Source: Talinum fruticosum
Lineage: Eukaryota > Streptophyta > Magnoliopsida > Caryophyllales > Talinaceae
Direction of reading: 5' to 3'
Length of the DNA stretch: 64,000 nucleotides
Assembly (NCBI GenBank): GCA_021018815.1
Contig: JAITYX010000141.1
Span: forward strand, 310,001 to 374,000
Positions within the stretch are counted from its first letter, which is position 1, and the number at the start of each line of letters is the position of its first letter. Below, one piece after another: positions 1 to 11,298 of this stretch. The notes under the pieces are model-generated. The model was not told where the DNA came from, searched no databases, and saw only the letters and a program-made list of their open reading frames with translations. The translations under genes and the position numbers were made by a program.

Positions 1-48
1 GATTTTCAATCAGTTTGATAATTAATAATTATTTATTTTCTTTTTAGA

Positions 49-160
49 TGAGGATCAACGACATATAGATCCTTCCGAGTTGGGCAATCTAAATATTGAT
101 GTTGATCGATCTTGTTCTAAGTCGGTTCAAACCAGGCAGTTGATGAGAGTTAAGCCTTAA
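49..160 (+). pseudogene. Terminal exon-like ORF of unrecognised gene (probably transposon-related)
   Basis: A pyrimidine-rich stretch ending in TTTTTAG precedes an open frame that starts with acidic residues (DEDQRHIDPSEL) and ends RQLMRVKP followed by TAA at 158-160. It looks like a last coding exon behind a splice acceptor; the rest would lie left of the window. It sits about 700 bp inside a hAT-like terminus, so it may be the 3' exon of that element's gene. That is inferred from position only; I do not recognise the peptide. Confidence 0.25.
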
Positions 161-735
161 AGGTATGAATTATCATTTAGTTTTTTTAAGTACTTTATTT
201 TTAATCTTTTATATATTTTTTAAATTTTGAAGTTATCATTTTTGTTTAGATTTTAATTCTGTTTATTTTTATCGGATGTACCTTTATATGAAGAGTTGAT
301 TGAATGGTGCAAGTTTGTCTGTCTCGTGAATAATTTTTTTGGGGCAAGTTTGTTGATTTGAAGTTCATCTTTGTCGAGACCAAGATTACTCGTGTTGCTT
401 GTCTTTTGGAGACCAAAGATTGCTATGCAACTCGTGTTGATGTTGCGTTGCTGATTTGTGGATTTATTTTTGGAGCAATGCTACTAAATTTCCGAACAAT
501 ATCTCCAACTCTTAACTGTCATGATTATTACTTTTGTATATTATGTTTATGCTTGGATGCTTGTAACTAATATTGTATGCATACTTGTTTGTATGACTTT
601 TATTTATAAGTTTTTGATGTGTTTGTAATTTTTTTTTTTTTACAAAATAGTATGTAAAATGTAATTTTTAAAGTATCTAGTTTTCATTTTTTCATTAATG
701 AATAGCTATTTATATCAAGCAATCAAAATATAAAT
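161..735. other. T-rich non-coding stretch
   Basis: AT-rich sequence with many T runs between the exon-like ORF and the hAT-type terminus. A 70-codon open frame at 358-570 has no recognisable domain and biased composition, so I do not call a gene. Confidence 0.5.
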
Positions 736-885
736 TCGGTCAAGCTGGACAATGGGGTTCGGTAATCGGACAACCGGGTTAGGGTTCGGGTTTGATAAGA
801 CAGAGTTCGGGTAGTGATGATTTATCCGAATGTCCAAATTGACCGAACCCGATAAGACCCGAACCCGAATTTTTACCAGCGCTAT
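736..885. mobile_element. Terminus of a hAT-like element (subterminal CCCGAAC repeats)
   Basis: The stretch carries alternating GGGTTCGG and CCGAACCC motifs and ends ACCAGCGCTA at 885, whose complement (TAGCGCTGGTAAAAATTCGG) resembles the TAG-GCTGGCAA start of many plant hAT elements. The complete hAT at 14471-21521 has the same type of terminus and subterminal repeats. The other end is not in the window, so the element probably extends left of base 1. The 8 bases after the terminus, TTCACAAT, would be the target duplication, but the partner copy cannot be seen. Confidence 0.6.
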
Positions 886-1270
886 TCACAATCTTTTGTG
901 TTTTTGGTGGAAAGATTGACGGTTAAATCTTCCCCCAACTTGCTGGTGGTGCCCCATCTCCACCAATTCGCTGCTGCCCCTCCCAATTAATCCCCCCCAC
1001 CCCACCCCCATATTCGCTGCTGCCCCATTCTTGAAGCTCCCTCCCATCTCTGAATCCCCGAAACGCATCACCTTGTTCGACGCCGCCCCCAAATCGCAGG
1101 CGAATCCTAGGTTCCAAGTGCGCTCCACATCACCGGATTCTGGTTTGATGCCGCCTGCTTCTGATTGGATACCGCCTTCGTCTTCGACACAGCCTTTTGG
1201 TTTGACGCCGGCTTCTGATTCGACACCAAATTCTGATAATCGGAACTCGACATAGGCCTTCCTCCAACTC
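886..1270. other. GC-rich exon-like island, unassigned
   Basis: This segment is clearly richer in C and G than its surroundings and is open in several frames on both strands; the longest is 128 codons on the minus strand. Residue composition is low-complexity (proline/serine-rich on plus, glycine-rich on minus) and no domain is evident. It could be a 5' leader or first exon flanking the hAT terminus. I would not annotate a protein here. Confidence 0.35.
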
Positions 1271-3390
1271 AAGGTTACTTGTTCTTTCCTCCAATTCTAA
1301 TATGTTCTGTTATTGAAAGTGGGAGAGAGGGGGATGGGTTGCTTAGGAATCTGATTCATGTAAATACTATTCAGATGGAACATGCAGAGAAGGTGAACAT
1401 TTAGGAATTGTTTACATTGTGTTTGTGACAAATTCATACAATTAGAACAACGTTAGTGGAACTGAAGGAGTGGTACTATTAAGGGGCCAAGCCCTTTGTG
1501 GCCCTCAAGATACCCACGCAAGCTGTTTGTAGCATCAGTAAGAGACAAGTTGAAATTGCACCAAGTGCTGGTGGAGAAGTTGGTTTTGGACTCCAGTCAC
1601 TTCAATGCAGTAGATTATATAGATTTTACAATATGTACAAAAATCAAGGATGAAGTATTCTGAGGTCATAAAATAAATCAGGTACCTCCTGATTAGCGTT
1701 TTGTTAATATGCACCTCTAACTGAGGGAGTCAAATGACTAGGTTAGCTAAGTTCTAATGTATGCTGAGTATATTCAGCTTTGGCCAACTCGAGCCAGCTT
1801 AGGTTGCGTGTGTGCGTAAACCGATTCACTGCCCCTCGACTTCTGTGAGCATATTTGAGTTAAGATTGGCTAACCTCGACCCCAAAGTTGGGCCAGTCTT
1901 GACAGTTTCCAACGATCTGTAAAGCTTTTTAATCTCAGCATTGGTAGGCAGTAAGGGGGTTTCGACATGTACATGTTATGACATTCATAATCAAAATTAG
2001 CAATCATATTATTTGCTGAAATTGACTTAAGGTCTATTTAGGGGGACTGGACTTGTCTATACACACTATTCTTTCTAAGATGTTTAACTTGCATAATACC
2101 CTGCATTTTGATTTTCCTGAATATTCAAAGTTTGCCAGAGTATATTGACATTACACAGTGAAATGACCAGTTGCCCACTTGGCCTTGCTTATGTAATATG
2201 AGAAATGAGGTTATTCTAGCCTCCGGTGAGCTCGTCGTGAGCAAAACTGACCTATATTTGATTTGCTGATATTAATCTTCAAATTTGTGCTCGATGCAGA
2301 TTCAATGTAAGTCGGTTCAATTTTAATTCAAATTTAAATGAAGATTAATTAATATTTAAATCGGATAACTAGCTTGCCTTCGGAATTTGAGAGGTGGCCA
2401 TCTCAGTGATCTCATTGTCTATGCCCTCAATATTTCTGTCACCTGGATCCTTTTGTTCTATTTCACAACCGCCAATTGGGGTTAATTGGGAACCACACTT
2501 GTCATTATTATTTTCCACTCAAAATATAATAAAGATTCCAACCCAGAAAACATTAATTAGAATTCAAAAATTGAAAAAACCCTAATTGAAGAGGGCCTAG
2601 TGAATAGAATAGAGTTGTCCATCACAATGATCCCCAACAATTGAAATATTTTTGCCAAGCTCAATTAACACCGAATTCGTAGTCAGCTTTCTCCATTTTT
2701 TTCGGTGAGGAATAGTAGTTAGCATATTTAAACGACATGCATAGAGCTTGGGACAACCTCTTAAGATTCATTATCTTAAAAAAATATCTTACGGATGTGG
2801 GGTGAACGAGGTCTATGCTCGAACCCACTCTTGTATTTGCTGAACCTGCCCCATGCCATCCCCATTTAAAATCCATTTTTTCCACTAACTATTCAGGTTT
2901 GAAACGGAGAGGATTTTCCGAGTTTTAAATGGGAAAGGATTTTATTATCGCCCCTTTATTAGAACCATAAAGTAATACTTCCTCCATTTTACAATATATG
3001 TAACTTTAACTAATTTTTTCGTTTCGTTTCATATCACTTTACAATCCCAATGGTATATTAATTACTAGTTTTTCAAGTTTATTCTTCTTAATTGTTGTTT
3101 TATTTTTAAAACTTTATCATTTCTAATAATATCCTAGATGTCACTTGACCTTGAAGGAAGAGAACACAGAGTGTTGTAGTTGTCATACTCATACCGCTTA
3201 TGCTATTCTTTGGTACCAACGGTGATGCAACACTTGTTTGCGCCTTGCGCTTTTTAATCTAAGATTTCTTATCAAGATTGGTATCTTTTTCTCATTTTTT
3301 TGTTGTTTTCTTAGATATATGTGATGTTTACTCGGTGAGGATTCTTTTGTATAATGCATTTAGGTTTTACATGGCTTCTATGAGAAAACT
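1271..3390. other. Unassigned AT-rich sequence
   Basis: No recognisable gene, transposase domain or terminal repeat was found. Short open frames (2394-2585 plus, 2661-2885 minus) have no family resemblance. The 1480-1680 part reads like decayed coding sequence in patches but could not be assigned. Confidence 0.4.
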
Positions 3391-3497
3391 AGTTGCTAAA
3401 AAGATGTAATTCGAATAAATCAACTCGCGGTATATATATATATATATATATATATTCTCAGTTGCTAAAAAGATGTAATTCAAAGAAATCAACTCAC

Positions 3498-3573
<76 letters not shown>
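3391..3573. repeat. Duplicated ~46-bp unit, each followed by a (TA)n microsatellite
   Basis: A unit starting GTTGCTAAAAAGATGTAATT at about 3392 recurs at about 3461 with few changes; each copy ends in AACTC(G/A)CGG and runs into a TA tract (about 3431-3455 and 3500-3573). The tyrosine/isoleucine ORFs over this stretch are microsatellite artefacts. Confidence 0.85.
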
Positions 3574-3575
<2 letters not shown>

Positions 3576-3639
3576 CTTAACAAGTTGTGTATTTACGTTG
3601 ATGTAGAGCTTTCTAAATTCAAATGGGAAGAATGTTAAT

Positions 3640-4239
3640 TTCAATAAAAGGCGTTGTCCCCGAGTGAACCAAGCATCAACTCCATTAGATCAGGGCACAA
3701 CATTTGTCGAGTCATCAGTTCGCGGCTCTTTGTTCCCTGAAAAAATCAACTCTACCGAAGCTGCGGCTAGTAATTTCATAATAATGATAAATTGTCAAGT
3801 TCAACTTTTAGTACATCAATTAATAAGCAATTACCTACTTGTTTATGGAGTAGGACATGTATGTTATATCCAATTTCATGCAACACATGTTCTTAGTGTA
3901 AAATGTATTTAGGAAGATGAAGATAAACTTTTTGGAAAGCTAATGAAATATACTTGTTAATGTAACTTGGCTGAAAATTGGTTTGAAACTTGCTGAAAAT
4001 TTAGCAGTTTTTGAGCAGTGAACTTTCTGTCCATGTAAATTTGTTGGCGATGTAAATTTGTTGGCAAAAACTTGTCTGAAGCTTGTTGAAACTTTGTGTC
4101 CATGTAAAATGCATTTAGGTGGCTAAAACTTGTCTTCTCAAGTTGCACCTTCTTGATTAGGGTATAAGGACTCTAAACATTTGTAACTCAATAACTAACA
4201 TATTACATCTCAAGAAAATGACTAGAAATTAATATATAC
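3640..4239. other. Unassigned sequence with short direct repeats
   Basis: No gene recognised. Between 4020 and 4120 the phrases GTCCATGTAAA and GATGTAAATTTGTTGGC recur in direct orientation, a small local duplication of the kind often seen in transposon introns. It lies just upstream of the ~300-bp tandem array. Confidence 0.35.
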
Positions 4240-5465
4240 CATTTTGATAAAAAAAAAAATAGCCTGAAAATAAAGAAGTGTACTGTTGGAAAGAACTGAA
4301 GGTTTCAAAAGTTGAACCAAACTTGGACAACTCTTTTCTTGATTGGATATCCTTCCTAACTCTATTTAAGACTAGTCTATGGCCGTGATTGTTTGAGAAT
4401 TAACTTTCTCCAAGTTTTATTCAGATGACTTTGAACTAGATGACTTTGAACTAGTTCTTTCATGACTAAGTATGAAATTCTTCAACCTGGTGGCAGTTAT
4501 TGAGGATGGATTTTGTCTATCTTAAAGTGTCTAAAATCAACTAAAAACCTTTTTAAATATTACTCACAAAAAGTTTAGTGAAAATAAAAAAATCTACTAT
4601 TAGAAAGAACTGAAGGTGTCAAAGGTTAGAACCAAACATGGACAACTCTTTTCTTGATAGGATATCCTTCCTAACTTTCTTTTATACCAGTCCATGGCTC
4701 GATCTGTTTGAGAATTAACTTCGTCTAAGTTTTATGCGGATGACTTTGAACTAGTTCTTTCATGACTAAGTCTTAAATTCTTTAACCTCGCTGGTAGTTT
4801 TTTAAGGTGGATTTTGTCCATCTTAAAGTGTCTAAAATCAACTAAAAACTTTGTTAAATATTACGGACCGAAAGTTTAGTGAAAATAAAAAATTCTACTA
4901 TTAGAAAGAACTGAAGGTGTCAAAAGTTGGAACCAAACCTGGACAACTCTTTTCTTGGTTGGATATCCTTCCTAACTTTTTTTAGACTAGTCCATGACCC
5001 CGACCGCTTGAGAATTAATTTCCTCCAAGTTTTACGCAGATGACTTTGAACTAGATGATTTTGAACTAGTTCTTTCATGATTAAGTCTGAAATTCTTCAA
5101 CCTGTTGGCCGTTATTAAGGAGATATTTTGTCCATTTTAAAGTATCTAAAATCAACTAAAAACTTTCTTAAATATTATAGACCGAAAGTTTAATGAAAAA
5201 TAGTTAGAGAATAATGAATTAAAAGAAGGTTTCAAAAGTTGGAACCAAGCCTGGACAACACTTTTTTGATTGGATATCCTTCCTAACATTTTTTTGACTA
5301 GTCCATTGCACTGACTCCTTGAATTAACTTCCTCCAAGTTTTATATAGATGACTTTGAACTAGTTCTTTCATAACTAAGTTTGAAATTCTTTAAGTCTGC
5401 TGGAAGTTATTAAGGATGGATTTTGTCCATCTTAAAGTGTCTAAAATCAACTAAAAACTTGTTGG
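4240..5465. repeat. Tandem array of ~300-315-bp units, about four copies
   Basis: The landmark AAGAACTGAAGG, followed by TCAAAAGTT and GGACAACTCTTTTCTTG, occurs near 4291, 4605, 4906 and, diverged, at about 5218. Successive spacings are roughly 314, 301 and 312 bp. Each unit also contains GATGACTTTGAACTAG, TTCTTTCATGA and TCTAAAATCAACTAAAAACTT in the same order. The array lies inside the region I assign to a decayed CACTA element, so it may be internal element sequence rather than a chromosomal satellite. Confidence 0.85.
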
Positions 5466-5762
5466 TAGTATCTCAAATTTGGTGATATATGAAATATGTT
5501 TACTTTAAATTGCTTTTGGTATCCGAAAAGAGTGAAAAGTATAGTATTTGAACTAAAAATTTTCCATTGCTAAAAAGTTTGGAACTAATATGAGGAGGGA
5601 TTTGTTAACTTTGTGTTGTATCTCAAATTTGTTTTAACCAAGTAGTTTGCTTGTTGATGTTATATGAAATATGTTTGCTTCAAATTTACTTCAATGTTGC
5701 TCGAGTATAAACTCTATGTTCTGATTTTTTTCTTCGGATGTTTCTTTTCTATCCTTTTGTAG

Positions 5763-5915
5763 GGGATAACGTAAGAAATAATCTCTTCAATTGAGCTTAA
5801 TAATGAATGCAATGAAAATGCAAATATCATTGAATTTGAAGATGATGATGTTGTGGCTGAAGGGGAACAAAATAAAGGGGGAGAAGATGAAGATGATAAC
5901 CCATTTGAAGGATAA
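5763..5915 (+). pseudogene. Acidic C-terminal exon of a CACTA-type gene (fragment)
   Basis: After a TTTTGTAG acceptor-like sequence, one frame reads ECNENANIIEFEDDDVVAEG and continues acidic to NPFEG and TAA at 5913-5915. Acidic tails rich in E and D are typical of the last exon of plant CACTA ORFs. The upstream part of the exon contains a stop in this frame, and no transposase core domain remains upstream. Together with the CACTA terminus at 6618 this suggests a decayed, internally truncated CACTA element in plus orientation. Assignment rests on composition and position, not on a conserved domain. Confidence 0.4.
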
Positions 5916-6618
5916 CATAATAGTTCATATTTTCTTAATTTACCAAGTGTATGGCTTGATTTTTAACATTAATTAGTATGATTTTGTAAAGGCTAAATGA
6001 CCATCCTTTATACATTTTTAAAACCCAATTGTGATACGGATCTAAATTATTGTGTAAATATGTTTTTTGTTTCATGTGTACGATGTGATGATAAGTTATG
6101 TAAAAATAGTGACAGGTCTCTAGGGTACCATTTCCAAGTCTTGATTGGAGAAATCAAAATTTAACAACAGATAACATACTAATCGAATATATTTTAGCAA
6201 CATATAATGTGCTCGGAAAACATTTTTTACCAACATAACTTGTTAGAGGGATAGGTTTTACCAACATATATAAATTGCGGGAAAGTTTTAATACCAATAG
6301 ATACTTGTGTTGGATATGATTATGGCACCAAATTGGCCATTACCAACGTATATATTTGTTGGTAGTAACACATAACACCAACGTACATACTTCGTTGGTA
6401 ATGGTGAAAGTATTACTAACAAACTGTTTTGTTGGTATTAAAAACTAATGGCAACAATTCGTTGTATCTGTTGGTAAAACTTTTACCCACTAAGTTTTTA
6501 CCAACAAGTATAGTAACATGTATTTTCCTGTTGGTAAAACCCTTTATCAACAAAAAAGTAGCTTTTGCCTACGAGATATGACTCTATTGGTAAAAGTCAC
6601 TTTTTTTTTTTTGTAGTG
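5916..6618 (+). mobile_element. 3' terminal region of a CACTA (En/Spm) element
   Basis: The segment ends TTTTTTTGTAGTG at 6618, the complement of a CACTACAAAAAAA terminus. Before it, at about 6170-6600, the motif TTGGTA/TACCAACA is repeated many times in both orientations, as expected for the subterminal protein-binding region of CACTA elements. The bases after the end are ATA, a possible 3-bp target duplication. The 5' terminus was not found. Confidence 0.75.
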
Positions 6619-6620
6619 AT

Positions 6621-7133
6621 AAGCCGAACGGAAGAAATGGAGATAAGTTATCAAAGAGAACGAAGAATACAAGAGTAGGAGATTACAGTTCTTCCTCAAA
6701 TCCCGATAGGGGAGAAGAGGTTGAGGCACCCACCGAAGAGTTACCCCAACCAATTATCAACGAGCCTATTGGAAGGGATTCCGCCAAAAGCCTTAGAAAG
6801 GCAAAAGCCAAAGCAATTTCATATGAAATTGATGTCTCCAATGCGAAGTTCGGAGGAATTGGCAAGGGTCAAAGAGACAGAAATAAAAAGAACAGAGACC
6901 CTAAATAGACTTGTAAATCGAAGGCAAAAGAATTGGAACGTAAGGTCGTAGAATTAGAAATTATGCAAAGGGAAGCCGCAATGAAAGAAAGGGATGCTGA
7001 AAGAGCGGCCAGAGACACAGAGTTGAAGGAGAGAGAATATGAAAAGGCAATCATGTCAATGAATCCACCAAATATGGATGATGAAGAGAAAGAATGGTAT
7101 TATACTCAACAGAGAGAGATCATTAAGAAGTGA
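6621..7133 (+). pseudogene. NAM-associated / SANT-type gene fragment (C-terminal part)
   Basis: A frame open from 6621 except for one TAG at 6906-6908 encodes about 170 codons: a polar, serine-rich start (SKRTKNTRVGDYSSSSNP), a PIGRDSAKSLRKAKAKA segment, then a charged helix (ELERKVVELEIMQREAAMKE) ending YYTQQREIIKK-stop. The PIGRDxAK linker plus coiled-coil tail is characteristic of plant proteins with a NAM-associated C-terminal domain, which often accompany PIF/Harbinger transposases as a SANT/Myb-like partner. The N-terminal SANT part is missing because the CACTA terminus abuts the fragment at 6618. With an in-frame stop and no 5' exons this is a broken copy. Sequence after the stop (GTAAGTAATAAAC) resembles a splice donor. 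Confidence 0.65.
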
Positions 7134-7283
7134 AAGAACAGTAAGTAATAAACTATTTAGTTTAATATTGTTATTAATGTAATAGTGTTTGGGCATAAAT
7201 GATGTATATTATATGCCTTCTAAACCATGTTTTTGGTTCGTAAATAATATAATTTTATGATTATTACTAGTTTATTTACTTTT

Positions 7284-8835
7284 GTAGGAAATAAGCCAAA
7301 CCCGGCAACTCGCGGAGAATAAAGCGAAAATGATGATGATTTTGGCAAATCAAGTTTCAAAGATCCATACTCAACTTGTTGTAGCCATGTTGGACTATCC
7401 GCAAGCCCATGTCAACATTTCGCAAAAGTTTCGAAAGTTCAAAATAAAGTTTCGAATCACCACACTCAAAGATCAAACATTTGTGGCATTTTGAGACCCA
7501 AGAAGAACCTCTTGAGGACCCTTCGGAGCAACCACGAGCCACCAAGATCACCTCGGACTAGTCTTGGTGCCGCCCAACAAAAGTCAAAGTAAGAAAAGGC
7601 TATTTGGAGGCCCCACGGCTTGCCCACAGGCCATGGAACAGCCTGTAGCAGCTCCCACAGTCTGGCCCATGGCCGTGGTGGCCCTGTTTTGGGCATTTTT
7701 CTACTTTTCTGCTAGAGCCTTGACATGGTCATGCCCGTGCCAAGGCCCCGTGTATTGGTTTTGGCTATTTTTAGCCTATGTAAATCGGTTTTTGGCTACA
7801 TTTTTTGAGAGATGCTTCTTGGAGAAAGCCCTTACTTAGGGTTTAGGTGTTAGATTAGTTTTGTAGTTAGCTAAAACTTTATTAGTAAATTAGTTAAGTT
7901 AGATTAGTGTAGATTTGGGTTAAAGATTGTGAATCATGGAGCCTTGGAGCATAAATGGCTAAGCTTTGTTATTCTCTCTCTCTCTTTATTGCTTGCTTTG
8001 TTCTTGTTAATTCCGTTCGATTAATGTTAGTTTAGTTAATGTTTTGTTTAAATGTTTGCTATTTTTGTTGTTTATTTATGTTCATTTGTTTGATTTATGC
8101 AAGTTAGTTTAGTTTTCTCTTTCACATCCATGCTTATTTGTTATGTTGCTAGTTTAGACTTTAGCTTGAATTTTCTCATGTTTAGTGAATAGTTTGGTTG
8201 GCTTGTGTTGTGATTAGCCCTTTCATGGCAAGTTAGTCATGTATTAGGCTTAGGCACACCCAATTTATACTTGCAAATTTAAGTTTTCATTCATGCCTAC
8301 CAAGTGTTTGATGAAATGCTTGAAAGAGTTTTCATCTATGTTTTTGGGGGATTGACTTACACCGAAAGGTGATGTTGATTTGCTAGTGTAGGAGAGTTGA
8401 ATGCCTGGGATTTTGGCATGAAAATAGCTCGAACCTGAGCTAGGTCCAAGAGTTGCTAACCTTGTGGTCTATTTGGGCTAACTCAATGAAAATAGGCGGT
8501 TAGGCCACTTAAACTAGCTTATGACCCATAAAAGTGGGCTTGGGTGAATTTTCTCGATGCAACTTACCATCTTAATTTGCTAGCTTAAGTTGGGTAGATT
8601 AGGGCCTTATATTGGCTAATTAGCTCGTTAATTGGAGAAATCACAACTGATCCACCTTTTTAACTTTCTTTAATTTAGTTTTCAGTATTTAATTGTTTTA
8701 TATATTTGATTTGGCCTAGCTTGAGCCACTTGAATTAGGGTCCCATACTTGAAACCCTACTCCTTGTGGTTCGACACCCTCGAATACTCACTCGAGGTCA
8801 CTTTTATTTGTAAGCCATAGAAACTGCGATGAACA
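7284..8835 (+). repeat. 5' LTR
   Basis: Begins TGTAGGAAATAAGCC and ends GATGAACA, closely matching 11299-12867. It contains a GC-rich stretch around 7600-7770 with CATGG/CCATGG-type partial palindromes and CCGTGCC motifs, and a pyrimidine tract at about 7975-7990. Open frames through the GC-rich part occur in both LTRs but have no protein-family resemblance. Confidence 0.85.
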
Positions 8836-8838
8836 AAT

Positions 8839-8857
8839 TGGCACCGTTGCCGGGGAC
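8839..8857 (+). other. Primer binding site (tRNA-Asp type)
   Basis: TGGCACCGTTGCCGGGGAC lies three bases after the 5' LTR. It matches, with one change, the TGGCGCCGTTGCCGGGGA site used by several plant Ty3-type elements, complementary to the 3' end of tRNA-Asp. It fixes the element's orientation and the LTR end. Confidence 0.8.
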
Positions 8858-8973
8858 TAGGAGCTTTTCAATATTATAGCTTGTTTTGAGTATTCAAGAC
8901 AAGGTCGTTTTTCCAGAAATTCAAAAAATAAAAAATAAAAAATACGAAAAAGAATTTTAGAAAAAGTATCAAA

Positions 8974-10181
8974 ATGGAAATTTCCCAGTTCATTCAATCT
9001 GAGCACGAGCCTTTTTGGAGATATTTGTCGAGATTGAATGACTATTGTGCTCAATATTGTCTTTTCACGTATAAAAAATGTGGAAATTTGTAATATCGTG
9101 CTTGAGGGTATAACTAATGAGACTCGAACCACTCTTGAGTCCATGAGTTATGGTGGCCTTTGCACTTTGAATGCCGATAAGCTATGGAAATTTTTTGAGT
9201 CTTTGGCTCAATTTCAATGGGAAAATGAGCATGCTAGTGAGATTGCTTGGTGTCCTTCTTCTTCCCCTTATGATTTACATGCTCAATCTCCATGTGTTGA
9301 TCATTTTGGGAATGCATATCATCATCAATCCTCTCATGCTCTTGTTATGTGTTCTAATTGCCAATCTTTTGACCATGATGTGAATGCATGTCCATATCAT
9401 ATCTCTCATGATTGTTATGCCCAAATTGAAGGGATGATTGATAGAATGAATGAGCAATTGGTAAATTTGACAATGAAATGAGGGAAATAACTAAACGACA
9501 TGTGCAAATTTTGAATGAAAATAGGGAGTATAACCTATTGCATGAAACCGACCCTTGCCTACCATCTCTTAGGTTTGAGGTTAGTTTGTGTGATGATGGT
9601 GAGTCTTCTTTTTCTTTAGAATTCGGACTAGAGGAAGAGTTTGACGGTCCTTGGATTCCTTCATCCTTAATTGCTTGTGATAATTTACTACCTTGGTCGG
9701 AAGAATTTGCATTGTTAGAGTCGTATTTTGAGGAGACCCCTTTAGATAACCCATGTTTTGATTATGTGGAGGCTGCCTCTCCTAGCATTATGCCCTTTGA
9801 TCTCCCCTCTCCCAAGCTGCTTGAACTTATCCCCGTCTCATTCCGGTTATCTCGTCCATCCCCTCATTAGTGCATGCTTTTGATGAGTCCCTAGGTGACC
9901 TTAGAGGGTACGATCCTTCTTTTGATCCATATTGTGCATACCTAGAAGACATGCTTAGGAAAGTCATGTTGATTTATGTATTTCACTCGTTTTCTTACTT
10001 TTCTATGACATTTGATAAATGTAAGAGGACACTCACTTTGTTTGCTACATCTTTGCTAGTGCTCTCTTACCTCCATCACTTTGAGATGCATGCACCAGCA
10101 CACAATAAGCTCTTGAGAGCTTTGACGGCTTCTGAATTGGAGACCCGCGTCTTGAGACGAGGAGTGGTTGATGTTTCTTAA
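8974..10181 (+). pseudogene. Gag-like polyprotein with CCHC zinc knuckle, frame-disrupted
   Basis: Translation starting MEISQFIQSEHEPFWRYL at 8974 shifts frame near 9070 and continues through NVEICNIVLEGITNETRTTL and CTLNADKLWKFFESLAQFQW. At 9350-9391 a canonical zinc knuckle C-x2-C-x4-H-x4-C is present (CSNCQSFDHDVNAC). A stop at 9479-9481 is followed by a further open stretch in another frame (LLHETDPCLPSLRFEVSLCD), then a third to 10181. Gag-like ORFs of this type are found in plant non-autonomous LTR elements; the knuckle implies RNA binding and packaging. With at least two frame breaks, this copy is unlikely to make the full protein. Confidence 0.75.
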
Positions 10182-11298
10182 GCCTTTCGAGCAACACCTT
10201 AGAGAGGCACGCATAGTTCGGATACAATCAGTACCCGACCTGGTATAATCATTCTTTCTCTCTTCCATTTATTCTTTGTTTTTTTTGCTAGTTGTAGATA
10301 TTTAGGATTGTGATTTTGTTGGTGATCGGTTTGAGGATGAATTTGGGATGTTGTTGAGCGTTGATGGCTACAATCACCATTTTTGCATTTTTTGTTTATT
10401 TTGTGTTTTTGTTGTTGGTGGAGTGTTTTTGTATGTATATATGTATTGTTTTATTAGGGTCAATTTGTGTTTCTTGTGTTGTGTTGTGTTATTGGCATTG
10501 TGATTTCCCAATGAGGACATTGTGAGATTTCGTGTGGGGGTGGAGAAGTTATATACCCATGTTCACGTTTCTTATAAAAATTTGCATTTTTTTGTATAGT
10601 TTTTTAGCTTTCAGGAGTTTGTGCCTTTTTTATTGGTTTTTGATCTCTAGTAGCTTGGTTTCTAACTTGTATATAGGTAAAATGTGCATTAAACACTTAG
10701 CCTATGGTGTAGGTTTCGATTTTTATAATAATCCCGCCTCATATGTATGGTTTTGTGCCAACCTTGTACACCAAACCATCACCTTAGGGGTTAGATTGCT
10801 AGGCTTATTTGGGAACCTTTTGTTTACTTAATGACTTCATAATGCTCATTAATAAGTGTGATTATGAAAAAAGAGTAAACAAAATCGACACCATTATTCG
10901 TAGCCATTATCTTTATCCATATCATTAATTGGCTTCGAATATGTGGTTGTTTTTGCTTGATTTTGGCACCTCTACTTGGGTTGTGAATAAGTGCTGGTGT
11001 ACAAATTAACAAATAAAAGCCCTAAAATGGAAGACAACCCAATTATGTGCTTGTTTTGTGTTTCCTTCGGAGTACTTAAGGGCCTCAAAACCCAAGAGCT
11101 ACTCACCCGGACAAAGGAACACTTGGAGTTGAGTTTTGTGTGTGTGTGTGTGTATGTGTTAATTTTTGAAAATCCAAAAAAAAAAAAAGAGAAAGTTGAG
11201 CATGGAAATCATCTAAGTAGAGGGAAATGTGTTAGCTTTACCAATTAGATTTACAAGGTTTGATGACATTTTGCACTTGAGCACCAGTGGTGTACATT
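10182..11298 (+). other. 3' internal region of the LTR element
   Basis: T-rich non-coding sequence after the gag-like ORF. It contains a short (TG)n microsatellite at about 11134-11155 and an A-rich purine tract at about 11169-11196, the best candidate for a polypurine tract. No pol domain was found. Confidence 0.6.

Noticed and set aside
3393..3638. ORF rich in IYIYIY
   Set aside because: Translation of TA microsatellites. The same applies to 31093-31305 and 33437-33673.
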